Shown piece after piece: positions 44,782-53,614 of a stretch of 64,000 bases of DNA. Every line of letters begins with the position of its first letter. The first letter of the stretch is position 1. The stretch is from an uncultured Phascolarctobacterium sp. (GTDB lineage: Bacteria > Bacillota > Negativicutes > Acidaminococcales > Acidaminococcaceae). A program made the translations under genes and the position numbers. The notes beneath the pieces were generated by a model that worked only from the letters and a program-made list of their open reading frames with translations, did no database searches and had not been told where the DNA came from. The stretch covers positions 8,789 to 72,788 of the forward strand of contig UQZN01000014.1 of assembly GCA_900545535.1 (NCBI GenBank). Direction: 5' to 3'.

Positions 44782-44799
44782 TGTCACGGCCGCCTGTCC

Positions 44800-45237
44800 T
44801 TAGATTCCTAAATCAAGATCTGCCAGCTGTTCGGCCAACTCGCCCACATCTTCGGCATTCTCTTCGTTATATGCGTTCCAGCGCTCGGTATCCCAAATCT
44901 CTGCCCGGTTGCCAACGCCGACAATAACAGCGTTTTTATCCAGCCCGGCAAACTCACGCAGATTGGCAGGCAAAAGCACCCTGCCCTGTTTATCGCACTC
45001 GCCTTCAGCAGCACCGCCAAAAAAGAAACGGTTAAAATCACGGGCACCCTTACGAGTCATCGGCAAAGAATTAAGCTTTGCTTCCAAAAGACGCCACTGC
45101 TCAAGATCATAAACAAACAAGCAGCCGTCCAGCCCTTTGGTTAAAACAAACTTTGTTCCCAAAGCTTCACGGAGCTTTACAGGCATGAAAAGGCGTCCTT
45201 TTGCATCAAGGCTATGTTGAAATTCTCCCATTAACAT
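44800..45237 (-). CDS. mraZ: Transcriptional regulator MraZ
   Basis: 145 residues with the two AbrB-like double repeats typical of MraZ (LMGEFQHSLDAKGRLFMP and CDKQGRVLLPANLREFAG). MraZ represses its own division cluster by binding short direct repeats in the promoter. I start at ATG 45237, with GGGAGGG 9 bases upstream; longer reading would run through the operator. Confidence 0.94.
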   Translation of the reverse strand: MLMGEFQHSLDAKGRLFMPVKLREALGTKFVLTKGLDGCLFVYDLEQWRLLEAKLNSLPMTRKGARDFNRFFFGGAAEGECDKQGRVLLPANLREFAGLDKNAVIVGVGNRAEIWDTERWNAYNEENAEDVGELAEQLADLDLGI

Positions 45238-45255
45238 TTTTAGACACCCTCCCCT

Positions 45256-45306
45256 CCACTTTACTCCACTTTTCACCATTATAACCTCATTTTTGTGAAA
45301 TTACAA
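45256..45306 (-). promoter_or_regulatory. mraZ promoter and MraZ boxes
   Basis: Minus-strand TTGTAA (45301-45306), 17-base spacer, TATAAT (45278-45283). Two AAAGTGG repeats follow (45266-45272 and 45256-45262) exactly 10 bases apart, over the predicted start of transcription. The repeat resembles the AAAGTG-type MraZ box described in Mollicutes. Confidence 0.78.
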
Positions 45307-45337
45307 CATTTTTTTACTAATATATAAGAAATTATAT

Positions 45338-45374
45338 AAAAAAAACTTCCGCAAGCCTTAGCTTGCGGAAGTTT
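45338..45374 (-). terminator. Terminator after rubrerythrin
   Basis: A perfect 14-bp stem AAACTTCCGCAAGC with a 4-base loop, then a run of Ts on the minus strand. Confidence 0.92.
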
Positions 45375-45388
45375 AAATCTTTTCAATA

Positions 45389-45943
45389 TTAATAATTAGT
45401 ACATCTCAGCTCAAAATAGCCCTGCGGATGATCGCAGACCGGACATTTTTCAGGAGCTTTTTCAGCTACGACGATCCTGCCGCAGTTGCTGCAGATCCAA
45501 ACCTGTTTCTCTTCACGTTTGAACACTCTGTCATTTTCGATATTGGCGAGCAGTGCCAGATATCTTTCCTCATGTTCTTTTTCGATCTTGGCAACTTCTT
45601 CAAAGAGAAAAGCAATTTTATCAAAACCCTCTTCTCTTGCTTCTTTGGCAAAACCTGCATACATATCGGTCCATTCATAATGCTCGCCGGCAGCAGCATC
45701 TTTCAGATTGGCCATAGTATCAGGCAGGCTGGCGTGCGGAATACCGCCGCTCATCAAAATCTTAAACCAGATTTTGGCATGCTCCTTCTCGTTGCCCGCA
45801 GTCTCTTCAAAAATAGAAGCGATCTGGTTGTAGCCTTCTTTTTTGGCGATACCTGCATAATAAGTATATTTATTTCTCGCTTCAGACTCACCTGCGAACG
45901 CGGTATGCAAATTAGCTTCTGTTTTACTTCCTTTAAATTCCAT
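45389..45943 (-). CDS. rbr: Rubrerythrin
   Basis: 184 residues. A ferritin-like four-helix domain with di-iron ligands ([40 protein letters not shown]) is followed by a C-terminal rubredoxin domain with two CxxC pairs (WICSNCG and [13 protein letters not shown]). It reduces hydrogen peroxide in anaerobes. The start 45943 has AAAGGAGGAG about 8 bases upstream. It lies 57 bases after the PerR-like gene, which is likely its regulator. Confidence 0.95.
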   Translation of the reverse strand: MEFKGSKTEANLHTAFAGESEARNKYTYYAGIAKKEGYNQIASIFEETAGNEKEHAKIWFKILMSGGIPHASLPDTMANLKDAAAGEHYEWTDMYAGFAKEAREEGFDKIAFLFEEVAKIEKEHEERYLALLANIENDRVFKREEKQVWICSNCGRIVVAEKAPEKCPVCDHPQGYFELRCTNY

Positions 45944-45999
45944 TGGAAACTCCTCCTTTAAAACAATTTTTATTATACAGCCCGTCCGGGCGTATGTGC

Positions 46000-46404
46000 T
46001 CAGTTCTTTTCCTTGGCTTCCAGCTTCTGGCATTCAGGGCATACACCATTAAAAACAACATCATGGTCTTCCATTCTGAACCCGGTCACTGCTCCTACTT
46101 TTTCGTCCAGACCTTCAATATAATCCATATTCTCAACATTCATAAACATACCGCAATGAGTACACTTAATATGATAATGCCTGCTCAGGATATGGTCAAA
46201 ACGGTCAGCACCGCTGGGTACGGAAACCTTGCCCAAAAGGCCGCTTTCAACCAGTGAATTAAGATTTCTATACACAGTACCCTTGCTTATATCAGGATAT
46301 TCCATTGTAATACGGTCATATACTTCTTCGGCAGTGGGGTGATCTGCTAAAAATCTTACAGCAGCTATAACAAGCTGTCTTTGGATAGTATTTCTCTTCG
46401 TCAT
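46000..46404 (-). CDS. perR: Fur-family peroxide regulator, PerR-like
   Basis: 134 residues. A winged helix (about 8-80: [27 protein letters not shown]) and a metal-binding dimer domain with structural zinc cysteines CTHCGMF and CPECQKLE. A His-rich segment ([15 protein letters not shown]) fits the regulatory metal site. The adjacency to rubrerythrin and divergence from feoAB favour a peroxide or iron sensor. GGAGAGG lies 7 bases before the ATG. Confidence 0.88.
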   Translation of the reverse strand: MTKRNTIQRQLVIAAVRFLADHPTAEEVYDRITMEYPDISKGTVYRNLNSLVESGLLGKVSVPSGADRFDHILSRHYHIKCTHCGMFMNVENMDYIEGLDEKVGAVTGFRMEDHDVVFNGVCPECQKLEAKEKN

Positions 46405-46425
46405 ATATACCTCTCCTATCGAAAC

Positions 46426-46468
46426 TTATTCTTAATTAGAATTATACACCTAAGTAAATTGTTGTCAA
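46426..46468 (-). promoter_or_regulatory. perR promoter with overlapping operator-like palindrome
   Basis: Minus-strand TTGACA (46463-46468), 16-base spacer, TATAAT (46441-46446). An imperfect 7-1-7 palindrome (ATTCTTA-A-TTAGAAT on the plus strand, about 46426-46440) abuts the -10, as expected for a self-regulated Fur/PerR operator. Confidence 0.68.
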
Positions 46469-46610
46469 GTGTTTTCACTATTTTTTCACCCGTTGAAACA
46501 GTATTTTCAGCAGCCGGTACGGTGGCTTTTTTTGCAAATTGCGAAATCAATATCGATAAGTTTTTTTCATAAAATAGTACTTAAACAAATCAGATAATTT
46601 ATAAAGAAAT

Positions 46611-46648
46611 CTGCTTCATTGACAACAAAGAAGCAGGCGACGTATAAT
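46611..46648 (+). promoter_or_regulatory. feoAB promoter with an inverted repeat around the -35
   Basis: TTGACA (46619-46624), 18-base spacer, TATAAT (46643-46648). CTGCTTC (46611-46617) and GAAGCAG (46630-46636) flank the -35 hexamer as a 7-bp inverted repeat, which may be a repressor site. Confidence 0.72.
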
Positions 46649-46713
46649 TTATGCAGCGGCTAACCGCACCAACACAAGTATTTCAAACAAATAACACATA
46701 TATCGAGGTCCAT

Positions 46714-46959
46714 ATGCATACAATAACATTAGATAAACTTGCCATTGGTCAAAAAGCGATCATCACTACAGTCGGTGGCGAAGGTATACTGCGCCGCCGT
46801 TTTTTAGACATGGGGCTAACCCCCAAAACCAAAGTCATGGTCCGTAAAAAAGCACCCTTAGGTGACCCGATCGAAATTTTTCTGCGCGGCTACGAGCTTA
46901 CCCTAAGGCTTGATGACGCCAATAAGATCATCGTTGCACCGGAACCGGAGGCACTATGA
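46714..46959 (+). CDS. feoA: Ferrous iron transport protein A
   Basis: 81 residues with the SH3-like FeoA fold (LRRRFLDMGLTPKTKVMVRKKAPLGDP is split here by the conserved MGL turn). A small cytosolic partner of FeoB. I start at ATG 46714, GAGG 5 bases upstream, rather than 21 codons earlier in the leader. Its stop overlaps the feoB start by 4 bases. Confidence 0.93.
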   Translation: MHTITLDKLAIGQKAIITTVGGEGILRRRFLDMGLTPKTKVMVRKKAPLGDPIEIFLRGYELTLRLDDANKIIVAPEPEAL

Positions 46960-48971
46960 GCCTGACCTTCGCCCTTGTCGGCAATCAAAACTGCGGAAAA
47001 AGCACACTCTTTAATTATCTGACAGGCAGCAATCAGCATGTCGGCAACTTCCCCGGCGTCACAGTACAGAAAAAAGAAGGCCGGCTGCTGACAAACAAAG
47101 ACGTCACCGTTATCGATCTGCCCGGCATCTACTCGCTGTCGCCTTATACATCGGAAGAAATCGTGACCCGCGACCTGCTTTTGCGCAATAAACCTGATAT
47201 CATCATCAATGTCATTGACGCCACCAACATCGAACGCAGTCTCTATCTGTCACTGCAGCTCATCGAGCTCAACACCCCGATGATCATGGCCCTGAACATG
47301 ATGGACGAGCTTACCGCCAGCGGCGGTTCTATCGACATCCAGAAAATAGAAGAACGCCTTACCGTACCCGTCGTTCCTATTACGGCCAATTCAGGCGCCG
47401 GCGTAGACGAACTGCTTTCCCGCGCCCTGAAAACAGCACAGGATAAGAAAATGCCTGAACGCCTTGACTTCTGCTCCGGCGTCACCCATATGGCGATCCA
47501 TTCCATCGCCCACCTGATCGAAGGCAAAGTGCGCAGCAAAGGGCTGCCGCTGCGCTTCTCGGCCACCAAACTCATCGAAGGCGATGAACCGCTGGCTCAA
47601 GAGCTTGAACTGACGGCAAACGAACTGGATATTATCGACCACATTACCAACGATCTGGAAATAGCTCTGGATACAGATAAAGAAGCGGCGCTGGCTGATA
47701 TGCGCTACACATATATTGAAGAATTATGTTCTTATGCCGTCCATAAGCCGCAGGCCACTATCGCCCAACTGAGGTCAGTCAAAATCGACCATTACCTGAC
47801 CCATAAATATTTTGCGCTCCCCATTTTCCTGCTGACTATCTTTACAGTCTTCTGGCTCACCTTTGACGTTATCGGCGCCGCCCTTAGCGACTGGCTCGAA
47901 GTCGGCATCAGCGCCGTCACAGAAGCAGCTGATCTGGGGCTTACCGCCATGGGGATCAGCGCGCCGATCCATTCGCTTATCATCGACGGTATATTTACCG
48001 GCGTAGGCAGCGTCCTTTCCTTCTTGCCCACGATCGTTACCCTGTTTTTCTTCCTCTCCATGCTGGAAGACAGCGGTTATATGGCGCGTATCGCCTTTGT
48101 TATGGACAAGCTGCTGCGTAAGATAGGCCTTTCAGGTTCTTCATTCGTCCCCATGCTGATCGGCTTTGGCTGCAGTGTCCCGGCTATTATGGCCACCCGC
48201 ACTCTCGCCAGCGAACGTGACCGCAAAATGACTATGATCCTGACGCCCTTCATGTCCTGCAGCGCCAAGCTGCCTATCTATGGTGTCTTTATCTCGGCCT
48301 TCTTTGCCGACAATAAAGCCGCCGTCATGATGTTCCTGTATCTGCTGGGGATTTTTGTAGCGATCGCTTCCGGACTGCTTTTAAAAACCTTCGTTTATAA
48401 CGGCCAGCCCGTACCCTTTGTTATGGAACTGCCAGCTTACCGTCTGCCCACGGCCCGTAACATCATTCTGCACATGTGGAGCAAAGCCAAGGACTTCCTG
48501 TATAAAGCCTTTACTGTCATCTTCATTGCCAGTATCGTCATCTGGCTGCTGCAAAGTTTTGACAGCCGCTTCTATATGGTCGATAATCCAGAAAACAGCA
48601 TGCTGGCCGGTATCGGCAGCTTTATCGCCCCCTTCTTCGCACCGCTCGGTTTCGGCGACTGGCGGGCAGCAACAGCGCTTGTCACCGGCCTCACTGCCAA
48701 AGAAGTAGTCATCAGTACACTGTCTGTCCTGCTGGGCGGCGACGGCGATATACCAGGTACAGCGCTGCAAAGCATCTTTACCCCGCTGACCGCGCTCAGC
48801 TTCCTCACCTTTTCCCTGCTCTATCCTCCCTGTGTCGCGGCACTGGCTGCCATCAGGCGCGAAATGAACTCTACTGTACAAACTCTTTATATCATGTTCT
48901 ATCAGATCATAACCTCCTGGATCGTCGCCTTCATCGTTTATCACATCGGTAAACTATTGGGCTTTGAGTAA
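46956..48971 (+). CDS. feoB: Ferrous iron transporter B
   Basis: 671 residues. An N-terminal G domain (G1 GNQNCGKSTLFN, G3 DLPGIYSL, G4 NMMD), a GDI helical domain, then the membrane core with two Gate motifs (FVPMLIGFGCSVPAIMATR and ELPAYRLPT). Iron uptake under anaerobic, reducing conditions. Divergent from perR-rbr, so iron uptake and peroxide defence share a control region. No feoC is evident. Confidence 0.96.
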   Translation: MSLTFALVGNQNCGKSTLFNYLTGSNQHVGNFPGVTVQKKEGRLLTNKDVTVIDLPGIYSLSPYTSEEIVTRDLLLRNKPDIIINVIDATNIERSLYLSLQLIELNTPMIMALNMMDELTASGGSIDIQKIEERLTVPVVPITANSGAGVDELLSRALKTAQDKKMPERLDFCSGVTHMAIHSIAHLIEGKVRSKGLPLRFSATKLIEGDEPLAQELELTANELDIIDHITNDLEIALDTDKEAALADMRYTYIEELCSYAVHKPQATIAQLRSVKIDHYLTHKYFALPIFLLTIFTVFWLTFDVIGAALSDWLEVGISAVTEAADLGLTAMGISAPIHSLIIDGIFTGVGSVLSFLPTIVTLFFFLSMLEDSGYMARIAFVMDKLLRKIGLSGSSFVPMLIGFGCSVPAIMATRTLASERDRKMTMILTPFMSCSAKLPIYGVFISAFFADNKAAVMMFLYLLGIFVAIASGLLLKTFVYNGQPVPFVMELPAYRLPTARNIILHMWSKAKDFLYKAFTVIFIASIVIWLLQSFDSRFYMVDNPENSMLAGIGSFIAPFFAPLGFGDWRAATALVTGLTAKEVVISTLSVLLGGDGDIPGTALQSIFTPLTALSFLTFSLLYPPCVAALAAIRREMNSTVQTLYIMFYQIITSWIVAFIVYHIGKLLGFE

Positions 48972-49013
48972 ACAAAAACAGTCAGTTCCTTTAGGAGCTG
49001 ACTGTTTTTGTTT
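48970..49013. terminator. Bidirectional terminator
   Basis: Stem AAACAAAAACAGTCAG/CTGACTGTTTTTGTTT with a short internal mismatch. It closes feoB and the convergent minus-strand cassette. Confidence 0.88.
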
Positions 49014-49016
49014 AAC

Positions 49017-49436
49017 CTACAACTGATCCTTACTATGCTTAAAACAACTGTAACTGCAATAATATTTACGTCTGCGGCCTACATAACCGACATATACATG
49101 AAAACTCTTATTACAGGCAAATTCTTTCCCACATACAGGACAAAACCGCCTGATATAACTTTTGTCTGCTCGTTTTTCTGTCTGTTCTCTTTCTGCTGCA
49201 TCAAGCAACTCAAACCTTTCTTTAAAATCTTTAAACTTTCCCTGTTTCCTCTTCCGGTTTAAATTCCACAATCAGCTCATCCAACGAACATTTAACTACA
49301 CTGTTTAACGCAGCCAGAAATTTCGAGCTTGGTAATAATCTGCCATTTTCTATATTGCACAAATGTACCTGTAAAATTCCTAATTGTTCTGCCCGCAGCC
49401 TGCACTTCCCCTATTCAACGCTGCTCTGAGTGTCAT
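49017..49436 (-). pseudogene. Frameshifted XRE regulator with C-terminal zinc finger
   Basis: ATG 49436 opens MTLRAALNRG, which looks like an XRE start. It then leaves frame at GGGG (near 49410): the helix-turn-helix (RAEQLGILQVHLCNIENGR, LAALNSVVKCSLDELIVEF) continues in the next frame to a TAA at 49231. The original frame resumes there with a charged helix and a zinc-binding end (FCPVCGKEF, YYCSYSCF) to 49017. Start and end share one frame and the middle is shifted, so two compensating indels at short homopolymers fit one ancestral gene of about 139 codons. The ATG overlaps the stop of the actin-like gene, so it belonged to that operon. Confidence 0.72.
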
Positions 49437-52225
49437 TTGTCCGACTTAGACTCAAAATAGATCCAATTTTTCCATGACTTATCAGCATCTTTGGCTAAAA
49501 TCTTCATTACTTCCAGTAGTGCTGCGATAAAAGGAGGCGTTCCACCCTTATCAGTTGCTGTCACAGCTTCTTCTATCATTACAATATTGCCCGGATCCCG
49601 CAAATGCAGCTTTTCCTGTAAAAACTTCAACGCCAATTCATTATATTGTTCCATAAACTGCCTGAAATTATCCTGATCCTCGCCCTGCTCATCAACAAGC
49701 AAATCGTCCCGCCACAACGGCTGCAGCAGTTCGACAGTTTCATCTACAGCAAACTTCAATCCCAGTTCGGCTGACAAATCACAAAATAATCCCGACGCAA
49801 TCTCTTCTTTCGGCGCTGACGATTTAATAATCCTAATCGTTTGCAGTTCCATGCCCTCCAGTAATTCTTTAAAACATTCTTCACCAACGCCTGTTTTTAC
49901 CCCGTCTCTGAAAATCTGCGCCAATAATTTATAAAGTTCCGCATCATCATTAAAGTTACCGGCAGCAGCAAAATCAAGCAGTCTTGAACCATTACCACCC
50001 ACGTAAACCGAATGGAATTTATGCAGTTTTTGATAATGCCCCGCCTTACACAATCTGCCGAAAATCAACCCGCAGTAAAAAAATAACCCGCTCAAACCAA
50101 AAGTCACAGTCGAACGAAAATGCTTTACCTGCAAACTTTTGACAGCCTGCATCGACAAATTTCTCAGCAATTCTTCCGCACCATATTTCAGTAAGGCATC
50201 CAACCGGATCGTAAAAGCATTAACAAGCTGCTTTGTATTATTAGACGAAACCAGGCAAGCCAGTTTATGCAATTCTTCTACCTGCTTCTGCAACGGTTCT
50301 GAAACACACAATTCTTTCAATAACAGACAATTATGACCATAAATCAGATAATCACGTATAATATGATGCCCGGCAAATTTCAAAGAATCCTGCCAGGTTA
50401 TATCAGGTTCGCTGCCATACCAGAACACAATATCCGTGCTGCCGCCGCCAATATCCATACAAATACTGCCCTTACCCAAAGCGCCCGTCTCTTCCTTATC
50501 ACAGTAAGCTGCCAAAGCTATGCTTTCAGCAACAACATGTTCCCGATCAAGGCTGCATCTGATAGTCCGATCTTCTCCAGGGCCGGTCAGTGTGTTCAGC
50601 AGACCGATGACATTTTTCCAGATCTCACCATAACGTACCCATTCTGCTTTCGTAAAAGCCTTGGGATATGAATAACGCCATGACAATTCCGTGATCCCAG
50701 AAGCTGCCGCCTCAGCCAGACACTGCGCACACAGCTGATTTAAAAACCCCTGCCTGTAGGCCGTATTTTCATGCTGCCATTTTAATTCTGACAGTACATT
50801 CTGCAGACTGCCCAAATCATCTAAGCCATGTACATAAAAAATATTACCGTCTTTAAACAGATCATTTTTATTCTGGCACAAATCCTCATTGTAAATATGA
50901 AAAGAACTCAATATCCACGCTTCCAGTCCGCTGCCTGATGCCGGAGAAATAAAGTTCTGCCGCAGTTTTTCCTGCGCCTTATCCCCCTGCCATAACAATT
51001 TGACCCGGCTGCCTGGTTGACACGTCTTAACACTTTCCGTATCCGAAGCAAAACATACCGTAGTATTGACTGTACCAAAATCAACGCTGAAAGTACCATT
51101 TTTATAATAGCCTACATTGACCAGCCTGGGTTTTTCAGTCAATAAAAAACCACAGTGCATAGGTTCGTCCATATCTATCATACAGCTAATTATTTCAGGA
51201 TACTGCGTTCCACTTGACACTTCACAATGTTCCTGACCAATATATATTTCCCGCAGAAAATCTGTTTCCCCCGGCCAGTATGGCCGTAAATAAAACTGAT
51301 GGAACTGCAATTTTTCAGCACTTTCATAATAAAAATAATAACGGTTCCACTGACGTAATCCCTGTAGTACAAAATCAGGCCAGACAGCAGCCACGGGTGC
51401 CTGCGTCATCACTTTTATCCTACCGGTCGTAAAAAGTTTGCTTACCAACTGCGGCTTGAACCTGCCATCTGCATACGGAATACTGACCACGACCTTCAAG
51501 CCATCGTAACCAGGTTCTTTAACATTTGTAAAAAAAATATATTTTTTTAATTCGTCTACCGGAAGATATTTACTGATTTCAGGCTTTAAAGGATACAGTG
51601 CCCTATATTGGCTACCATTCCATTCAACAGTATATAAATCCTCCCATTTAAAATCACCCTTAGCCGCAACCCCAGGCGGTACCAGCAGCAGATAATCAGA
51701 AAAAAACTCCTGTTCCCCTTCCCTAAGCACATCCAGTTTATCGGCAGCAAAGCGTCCATAAACTTTAGCCAACAGCACCCCGAACTCAGGCACAAAACCA
51801 CGCAGAGGCGGCAAGGCAAAAAATACAGCATCCAAATAATAAAAACACAGTCCCCAAAACGCTGTAAAAATAATGGCAACAATACCACCTTCTAAAAAAG
51901 ACGGTAAAAAAACAGCTGCCAAAACTATATTGACTATTGTTACTGCCACCGCTCCACAAATAAAAATAACCAGATACCGCCGGGCTTTGAGATTACTATA
52001 GCTCAGTCCATATTTTAACCATGCTGCCGCAAAAACCGCGCCGCTGGCAATACTGACTGCCGTCAGTAAATAGTAATTATACAGCCACTGCCTGACTGTC
52101 ACCCCAAAATTAGGCACTACTATTTCCTGCAGCACCAGCTTTCCCAAAATAACTGCTATAGAAGCCAGTACCATAGCCAATACAACACGGTATTTGAGAC
52201 TTTTACCATAATATTCCCAGAACAT
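49433..52225 (-). CDS. Membrane-anchored actin/Hsp70-fold ATPase, unknown function
   Basis: 930 residues. Four N-terminal membrane helices (about 16-34, 53-72, 86-109 and 116-138) are followed by a large soluble part. Numbering from the longer GTG start, an actin/Hsp70 nucleotide fold occupies about 380-770: phosphate-1 SVDFGTVNTT (Asp385), a connect motif ESIALAAY (Glu570), phosphate-2 CMDIGGGSTDIVF (Asp594) and adenosine motif VYVGGNGSRL. The 240 residues before it and 170 after match nothing I know. I use ATG 52225 (GGTGG 5 bases upstream); GTG 52234 is an alternative. Gene order suggests it works with the FtsZ-like GTPase and VWA lipoprotein. Confidence 0.8.
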   Translation of the reverse strand: MFWEYYGKSLKYRVVLAMVLASIAVILGKLVLQEIVVPNFGVTVRQWLYNYYLLTAVSIASGAVFAAAWLKYGLSYSNLKARRYLVIFICGAVAVTIVNIVLAAVFLPSFLEGGIVAIIFTAFWGLCFYYLDAVFFALPPLRGFVPEFGVLLAKVYGRFAADKLDVLREGEQEFFSDYLLLVPPGVAAKGDFKWEDLYTVEWNGSQYRALYPLKPEISKYLPVDELKKYIFFTNVKEPGYDGLKVVVSIPYADGRFKPQLVSKLFTTGRIKVMTQAPVAAVWPDFVLQGLRQWNRYYFYYESAEKLQFHQFYLRPYWPGETDFLREIYIGQEHCEVSSGTQYPEIISCMIDMDEPMHCGFLLTEKPRLVNVGYYKNGTFSVDFGTVNTTVCFASDTESVKTCQPGSRVKLLWQGDKAQEKLRQNFISPASGSGLEAWILSSFHIYNEDLCQNKNDLFKDGNIFYVHGLDDLGSLQNVLSELKWQHENTAYRQGFLNQLCAQCLAEAAASGITELSWRYSYPKAFTKAEWVRYGEIWKNVIGLLNTLTGPGEDRTIRCSLDREHVVAESIALAAYCDKEETGALGKGSICMDIGGGSTDIVFWYGSEPDITWQDSLKFAGHHIIRDYLIYGHNCLLLKELCVSEPLQKQVEELHKLACLVSSNNTKQLVNAFTIRLDALLKYGAEELLRNLSMQAVKSLQVKHFRSTVTFGLSGLFFYCGLIFGRLCKAGHYQKLHKFHSVYVGGNGSRLLDFAAAGNFNDDAELYKLLAQIFRDGVKTGVGEECFKELLEGMELQTIRIIKSSAPKEEIASGLFCDLSAELGLKFAVDETVELLQPLWRDDLLVDEQGEDQDNFRQFMEQYNELALKFLQEKLHLRDPGNIVMIEEAVTATDKGGTPPFIAALLEVMKILAKDADKSWKNWIYFESKSDK

Positions 52226-52249
52226 TACTGCCACCAGCCTTCTCTTACT

Positions 52250-53527
52250 TCAATATCTGCAATAAACATACACTTCCTGATAATGAGGGTGCAAATTGAC
52301 ATAAGCAACATCCGACAAGTTGCGGATAAATTTCTTAATATCCAGCATTGTATCTATGGCAAAACTCCCCTTACTGCCTACCTCAAAACTGTCTTCCATT
52401 TTCCAGTCATCAAGTTTTGAAAGCTGCAGCTTTTTATAAATATCACTATCCGGCTGCAAAAGCAAACCCACACGGTAGACGCCTCCACTTTGCAAAACGC
52501 CTGGCTGCAGATCAAGCCTCAAAGAAACGCCTTCCGACCTGACCTCAGCTTCACTGCTGGCTACCAGTTCAGAAAAAGTCCTTCTGAATTTATGGTCTTC
52601 ATTATTCCATAATTCATAGTGACACTTTACCTCAAGCTCCTGTCCCAAAAGCTGGCTCTGCGGCAGCCGATAAAGCAAATACACAGACCCCTGCCTTTCC
52701 TGTAGTTCGTACTGAGGCACTTCTGCCCCCATTGCAAGAATATCATCCACCGCAGCATAAGTTTTTATTCCCGCCAGCTGTTTATAATCTACAGCCGCCG
52801 TTTCCAGTTTCCCTGCACCCAAATCATCAATCCAGCAAATGAGCTTGTAGTCTATGGCATTAGCCAGCCCCTGCTTATAATAACTGCAAAATTTTTCCAC
52901 AGAACGCTGTTCGCCCAATACCAACAGATAAAAAGGCCTGAAGTTTTTCTGCTCCTCGCCGCTGGAATAATAAAACTGCTCCTTATTCAAACCAACGTCA
53001 TAAACATAGCCCTTAAAGCGACTTTTAACTCCTATCAGAGCTGCGCCCCTGCCGTTACACAGGTAATCTGCTTTGATCGCTGTTACCAGCTTCTGAAAAT
53101 CCTGATCTGTCTGTAAAAAGTCACTGACGATAATATTTAAATTTCTGTTATTCGTCGCATGGACTATTTCATCCAGCTGAGTCAGTAAATCACTATAAAA
53201 TCCGCTCCTGGCAAACATCAAGCGGTCCCTTGCATCTATTTTCTGAATCCTGTCACCAAAGCGGTAATAGGTAATATTTTCATTTTTCCACCCTAAAGTC
53301 AGAGTCTGTTCAATATTATTTATCGCATCAACATATTCTGTTGCCACAGGAAAATTAACAAATCCCTGCATCGACATACTTCCATCAAAAAAAACCGCGC
53401 ACTCGATATTATTATTATCACTCACTGTTCGTTCAGGAGGGGGCGCAACCTGAACGCTGCTGCCGCAGCCAAGTAAAGCCATCAGTACGACCAGCATTGC
53501 TGCCGCAGTTATCATGCGTTTCATCAT
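52250..53527 (-). CDS. Lipoprotein with von Willebrand A-type metal site
   Basis: 425 residues. A lipobox LLGC (Cys21) gives an extracytoplasmic lipoprotein. Then a VWA-like domain begins ECAVFFDGSMSMQGF, with MIDAS residues Asp48-x-Ser50-x-Ser52, and IIVSDFLQTD supplies a likely further ligand. The C-terminal half (about 230-425) is beta-rich and unassigned. I start at ATG 53527, GGGG 7 bases upstream. VWA proteins mediate metal-dependent protein contacts, so this may be the outside partner of the membrane ATPase encoded 24 bases downstream. Confidence 0.78.
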   Translation of the reverse strand: MMKRMITAAAMLVVLMALLGCGSSVQVAPPPERTVSDNNNIECAVFFDGSMSMQGFVNFPVATEYVDAINNIEQTLTLGWKNENITYYRFGDRIQKIDARDRLMFARSGFYSDLLTQLDEIVHATNNRNLNIIVSDFLQTDQDFQKLVTAIKADYLCNGRGAALIGVKSRFKGYVYDVGLNKEQFYYSSGEEQKNFRPFYLLVLGEQRSVEKFCSYYKQGLANAIDYKLICWIDDLGAGKLETAAVDYKQLAGIKTYAAVDDILAMGAEVPQYELQERQGSVYLLYRLPQSQLLGQELEVKCHYELWNNEDHKFRRTFSELVASSEAEVRSEGVSLRLDLQPGVLQSGGVYRVGLLLQPDSDIYKKLQLSKLDDWKMEDSFEVGSKGSFAIDTMLDIKKFIRNLSDVAYVNLHPHYQEVYVYCRY

Positions 53528-53558
53528 TTCAATACCCCATTCTGTCAATAACAATAAC

Positions 53559-53593
53559 AAATAGCCCAACAGGATTATCCGGTCGAGCTATTT
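53559..53593 (-). other. Intercistronic hairpin between the FtsZ-like and VWA genes
   Basis: An imperfect stem of about 16 pairs (minus-strand AAATAGC...GCTATTT outside, GGAT...ATCC inside). There is no clean T tract, so it may adjust relative expression or RNA stability rather than terminate. Confidence 0.55.
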
Positions 53594-53614
53594 ACTGCTA
53601 TTGTCTTACTCTTA

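Noticed and set aside
49017..49271. Free-standing 84-residue zinc-finger gene
   Set aside because: It has no Met and begins at a TTG inside the helix-turn-helix coding part. Its frame equals that of the upstream XRE start, so it is better read as the end of one broken gene.
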